The translations under genes were made by a program, and so were the position numbers. The notes beneath the pieces were generated by a model. The model saw only the letters and a list, made by a program, of their open reading frames with translations. It ran no database searches and had not been told where the DNA came from. Below, one piece after another: positions 60,741-64,000 of a stretch of DNA of 64,000 bases (position 1 is its first letter; each line of letters starts with the position of its first letter). Source of the stretch: Cyprinodon diabolis. Taxonomy: Eukaryota; Chordata; Actinopteri; Cyprinodontiformes; Cyprinodontidae. The DNA is taken from NCBI GenBank assembly GCA_030533445.1, contig JARPUW010000034.1, forward strand, positions 1,054,001 to 1,118,000. The letters run 5' to 3'.

Positions 60741-63700
60741 TAGAGCTGAAAACTAACAATATAAAGTAGATTTGAGCAGATGTTTTTGGTTCCAAGCTTC
60801 AAATCAGAAGGTTGAGGCCAAAACGCTCATTTCACAGTGAGATAATGCCATTTTGGCCTCTGGAGTTGTAACAGACAAACCATTAATGATACAGCCATGA
60901 TCTTTTCTGGCAATCATCTAGAGCTGAAAACTAACAATATAAAGTAGATTTGAGCAGATGTTTTTGGTTCCAAGCTTCAAATCAGAAGGTTGAGGCCAAA
61001 ACGCTCTTTTCACAGTGAGATAATGCCATTTTGGCCTCTGGAGTTGTAACAGACAAACCATTAATGATAGAGCCATGATCTTTTCTGGCAATCATCTAGA
61101 GCTGAAAACTAACAATATAAAGTAGATTTGAGCAGATTTTTTTGGTTCCAAGCTTCAAAACAGAAGTTGAGGCCAAAACGCGCATTTCACAGTGAGATAA
61201 TGCCATTTTGGCCTCTGGAGTTGTAACAGACAAACCATTAATGATACAGCCATGATCTTTTCTGGCAATCATCTAGAGCTGAAAACTAACAATATAAAGT
61301 AGATTTGAGCAGATGTTTTTGGTTCCAAGCTTCAAATCAGACGGTTGAGGCCAAAACGCTCTTTTCACAGTGAGATAATGCCATTTTGGCCTCTGGAGTT
61401 GTAACAGACAAACCATTAATGATACAGCCATGATCTTTTCTGCCAATCATCTAGAGCTGAAAACTAACAATATAAAGTAGATTTGAGCAGATTTTTTTGG
61501 TTCCAAGCTTCAAAACAGAAGTTGAGGCCAAAACGCGCATTTCACAGTGAGATAATGCCATTTTGGCCTCTGGAGTTGTAACAGACAAACCATTAATGAT
61601 ACAGCCATGATCTTTTCTGCCAATCATCTAGAGCTGAAAACTAACAATATAAAGTAGATTTGAGCAGATGTTTTTGGTTCCAAGCTTCAAATCAGAAGGT
61701 TGAGGCCAAAACGCTCATTTCACAGTGAGATAATGTCATTTTGGCCTCTGGAGTTGTAACAGAAAAACCATTAATGATACAGCCATGATCTTTTCTGGCA
61801 ATCATCTAGAGCTGAAAACTAACAATATAAAGTAGATTTGAGCAGATGTTTTTGGTTCCAAGCTTCAAATCAGAAGGTTGAGGCCAAAACGCTCTTTTCA
61901 CAGTGAGATAATGCCATTTTGGCCTCTGGAGTTGTAACAGACAAACCATTAATGATACAGCCATAATCTTTTCTGGCAATCATCTAGAGCTGAAAACTAA
62001 CAATATAAAGTAGATTTGAACAGATGTTTTTGGTTCCAAGCTTCAAAACAGAAGTTGAGGCCAAAACGCTCATTTCACAGTGAGATAATGCCATTTTGGC
62101 CTCTGGAGTTGTAACAGACAAACCATTAATGATACAACCATGATCTTTTCTGGCAATCATCTAGAGCTGAAAACTAACAATATAAAGTAGATTTGAGCAG
62201 ATGTTTTTGGTTCCAAGCTTCAAATCAGAAGGTTGAGGCCAAAAAGCTCTTTTCACAGTGAGATAATGCCATTTTGGCCTCTGGAGTTGTAACAGACAAA
62301 CCATTAATGATAGAGCCATGATCTTTTCTGGCAATCATCTAGAGCTGAAAACTAACAATATAAAGTAGATTTGAGCAGATGTTTTTGGTTCCAAGCTTCA
62401 AAACAGAAGTTGAGGCCAAAACGCTCATTTCACAGTGAGATAATGCCATTTTGGCCTCTGGAGTTGTAACAGACAAACCATTAATGATACAGCTATGATC
62501 TTTTCTGGCAATCATCTAGAGCTGAAAACTAACAATATAAAGTAGATTTGAGCAGACGTTTTTGGTTCCAAGCTTCAAATCAGAAGGTTGAGGCCAAAAC
62601 GCTCTTTTCACAGTGAGATAATGCCATTTTGGCCTCTGGAGTTGTAACAGACAAACCATTAATGATACAGCCATGATCTTTTCTGCCAATCATCTAGAGC
62701 TGAAAACTAACAATATAAAGTAGATTTGAGCAGATTTTTTTGGTTCCAAGCTTCAAAACAGAAGTTGAGGCCAAAACGCGCATTTCACAGTGAGATAATG
62801 CCATTTTGGCCTCTGGAGTTGTAACAGACAAACCATTAATGATACAGCCATGATCTTTTCTGGCAATCCTCTAGAGCTGAAAACTAACAATATAAAGTAG
62901 ATTTGAGCAGATGTTTTTGGTTCCAAGCTTCAAATCAGAAGGTTGAGGCCAAAACGCTCATTTCACAGTGAGATAATGTCATTTTGGCCTCTGGAGTTGT
63001 AACAGAAAAACCATTAATGATACAGCCATGATCTTTTCTGGCAATCATCTAGAGCTGAAAACTAACAATATAAAGTAGATTTGAGCAGATGTTTTTGGTT
63101 CCAAGCTTCAAATCAGAAGGTTGAGGCCAAAACGCTCTTTTCACAGTGAGATAATGCCATTTTGGCCTCTGGAGTTGTAACAGACAAACCATTAATGATA
63201 CAGCCATAATCTTTTCTGGCAATCATCTAGAGCTGAAAACTAACAATATAAAGTAGATTTGAGCAGATGTTTTTGGTTCCAAGCTTCAAATCAGAAGGTT
63301 GAGGCCAAAAAGCTCTTTTCACAGTGAGATAATGCCATTTTGGCCTCTAGAGTTGTAACAGACAAACCATTAATGATAGAGCCATGATCTTTTCTGGCAA
63401 TCATCTAGAGCTGAAAACTAACAATATAAAGTAGATTTGAGCAGATGTTTTTGGTTCCAAGCTTCAAAACAGAAGTTGAGGCCAAAACGCTCATTTCACA
63501 GTGAGATAATGCCATTTTGGCCTCTGGAGTTGTAACAGACAAACCATTAATGATACAGCTATGATCTTTTCTGGCAATCATCTAGAGCTGAAAACTAATA
63601 TAAAGTAGATTTGAGCAGATGTTTTTGGTTCCAAGCTTCAAATCAGAAGGTTGAGGCCAAAACGCTCTTTTCACAGTGAGATAATGCCATTTTGGCCTCT

Positions 63701-63934
63701 GGAGTTGTAACAGACAAACCATTAATGATACAGCCATGATCTTTTCTGGCAATCATCTAGAGCTGAAAACTAACAATATAAAGTAGATTTGAGCAGATTT
63801 TTTTGGTTCCAAGCTTCAAAACAGAAGTTGAGGCCAAAACGCGCATTTCACAGTGAGATAATGCCATTTTGGCCTCTGGAGTTGTAACAGACAAACCATT
63901 AATGATACAGCCATGATCTTTTCTGGCAATCATC
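60741..63934 (+). repeat. Right-hand 18-monomer mosaic (3,194 bp)
   Basis: Starts with the same hybrid f i j k l' m' n o series as 37647 onwards (offset 23,094 bp, including 'tttgaacag' at 62015), then leaves it near 62.3 kb. The order then runs B(gctatg), ctgcc type, r, an l-like monomer, m-like, o, g-like, h-like, i; n and p are missing between the m-like and g-like monomers. Private changes: 'gcagacgtt' near 62553, 'ggcaatcctctag' near 62861, 'cctctagagt' near 63346 (a second XbaI site in that monomer) and a 3-bp deletion 'actaatataaag' near 63595. Confidence 0.82.
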
Positions 63935-64000
63935 TAGAGCTGAAAACTAACAATATAAAGTAGATTTGAGCAGATGTTTTTGGTTCCAAGCTTCAAATCA
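63935..64000 (+). repeat. Partial monomer at the right edge
   Basis: The first 66 bases of another monomer, up to 'cttcaaatca', showing class A. The array continues beyond the window. Confidence 0.95.

Larger units (their letters stand above)
1..64000 (+). repeat. Satellite DNA array of 178/177-bp monomers filling the window
   Basis: Every line of the window is a variant of the same monomer, repeated head to tail with no inversion and no inserted foreign sequence. Reading from each 'tagagctg' gives 360 full monomers (1-63934) and a partial one (63935-64000). Expected and observed lengths agree: for example, the 18 monomers at 60741-63934 sum to 3,194 bp once seven class-B monomers and one 3-bp deletion are subtracted. 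Base composition of a monomer is about 38% G+C. Most monomers carry one HindIII site (aagctt) and one XbaI site (tctaga), so digestion should give a monomer ladder. Tandem satellites of near-nucleosomal period are typical of eukaryotic centromeric or pericentromeric heterochromatin; that location is inferred. No gene is supported anywhere in the array. Confidence 0.98.

Noticed and set aside
1..64000. CRISPR array
   Set aside because: Repeats are direct and regular, but there are no unique spacers: the whole 178-bp period is repeated, and units are far longer than CRISPR repeat-spacer units.
1..64000. CENP-B box
   Set aside because: I looked for the TTCG...CGGG pattern on both strands of the monomer types and found none. 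The few 'ttcgg' variants (for example near 15914) lack the second half.

Overview
The whole 64 kb window is one uninterrupted, head-to-tail satellite DNA array. I count 360 complete monomers plus a 66-bp partial one at the right edge, all in the same orientation. The count agrees with distances between diagnostic variants. The basic monomer is 178 bp (about 38% G+C) and starts here at 'tagagctg'. A second class is 177 bp. There is no unique DNA, transposon, RNA gene, CRISPR array or credible protein gene, and neither array edge is reached. Such an array points to constitutive heterochromatin, most likely centromeric or pericentromeric, of a eukaryote. I do not recognise the monomer family and cannot choose between plant and animal from sequence alone. 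It is not the Arabidopsis 178-bp repeat or human alpha satellite as I know them.

I name monomers by diagnostic variants. Class A (178 bp) has 'caaatcagaaggttgagg'; class B (177 bp) has 'caaaacagaagttgagg'. Types: a (ctcatttc, tgtcat, gaaaaacc, ends cac; a' ends cat), c (ctcctttc, gaaaaacc), b (class B, aaatgctc, cataattttt), d (gattttagc, gatatagcc), e (ctggaaatc; e' has ctggcaatc), f (gatagagcc), g (class B, gtgaaata, gctatg), h (plain ctcttttc), i (class B, gattttttt, cgcgc, often ggcatctg), j (cagacgg, ctgccaatc), k (class B, ttttttt, cgcgc, ctgcc), l (cataagg, tgtcat), m (gaaact, 1-bp deletion), n (class B, acaacc), o (aaaaagctc), p (class B, ctcatttc), q (atatacag, ctgcc), r (class B, ttttttt, cgcgc, ctggc).

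Layout. From 0 to 25 kb an 18-monomer higher-order repeat (HOR) of 3,196 bp (a c b d e f g h i j k l m n o p q r) repeats, with one 24-mer and one rearranged 42-mer form. From 25 to 44 kb the array is built of nested segmental duplications: a 9.25-kb block copied from 5-14 kb, a 4.8-kb tandem pair, a 1.78-kb tandem inside it, a 3.2-kb block copied from 15.5-18.6 kb and a 1,419-bp tandem pair. From 43.5 to 60.7 kb an 8.4-8.5 kb block is present twice; each copy holds one 18-mer and then a younger 5-mer HOR of 889 bp (a c a' b d). The last 3.3 kb resembles 37.6-39.2 kb and then becomes a private mosaic.

Two things stand out. First, every monomer inspected has a perfect 10-bp inverted repeat (GAGGCCAAAA...TTTTGGCCTC) around a second small dyad with almost the same centre. 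The variants leave it intact or strengthen it. Second, several duplication breakpoints fall inside monomers that are visible hybrids of two known types, so individual unequal exchanges can be read from the sequence. Duplicate blocks were aligned by diagnostic variants and by reading, not base by base with software.
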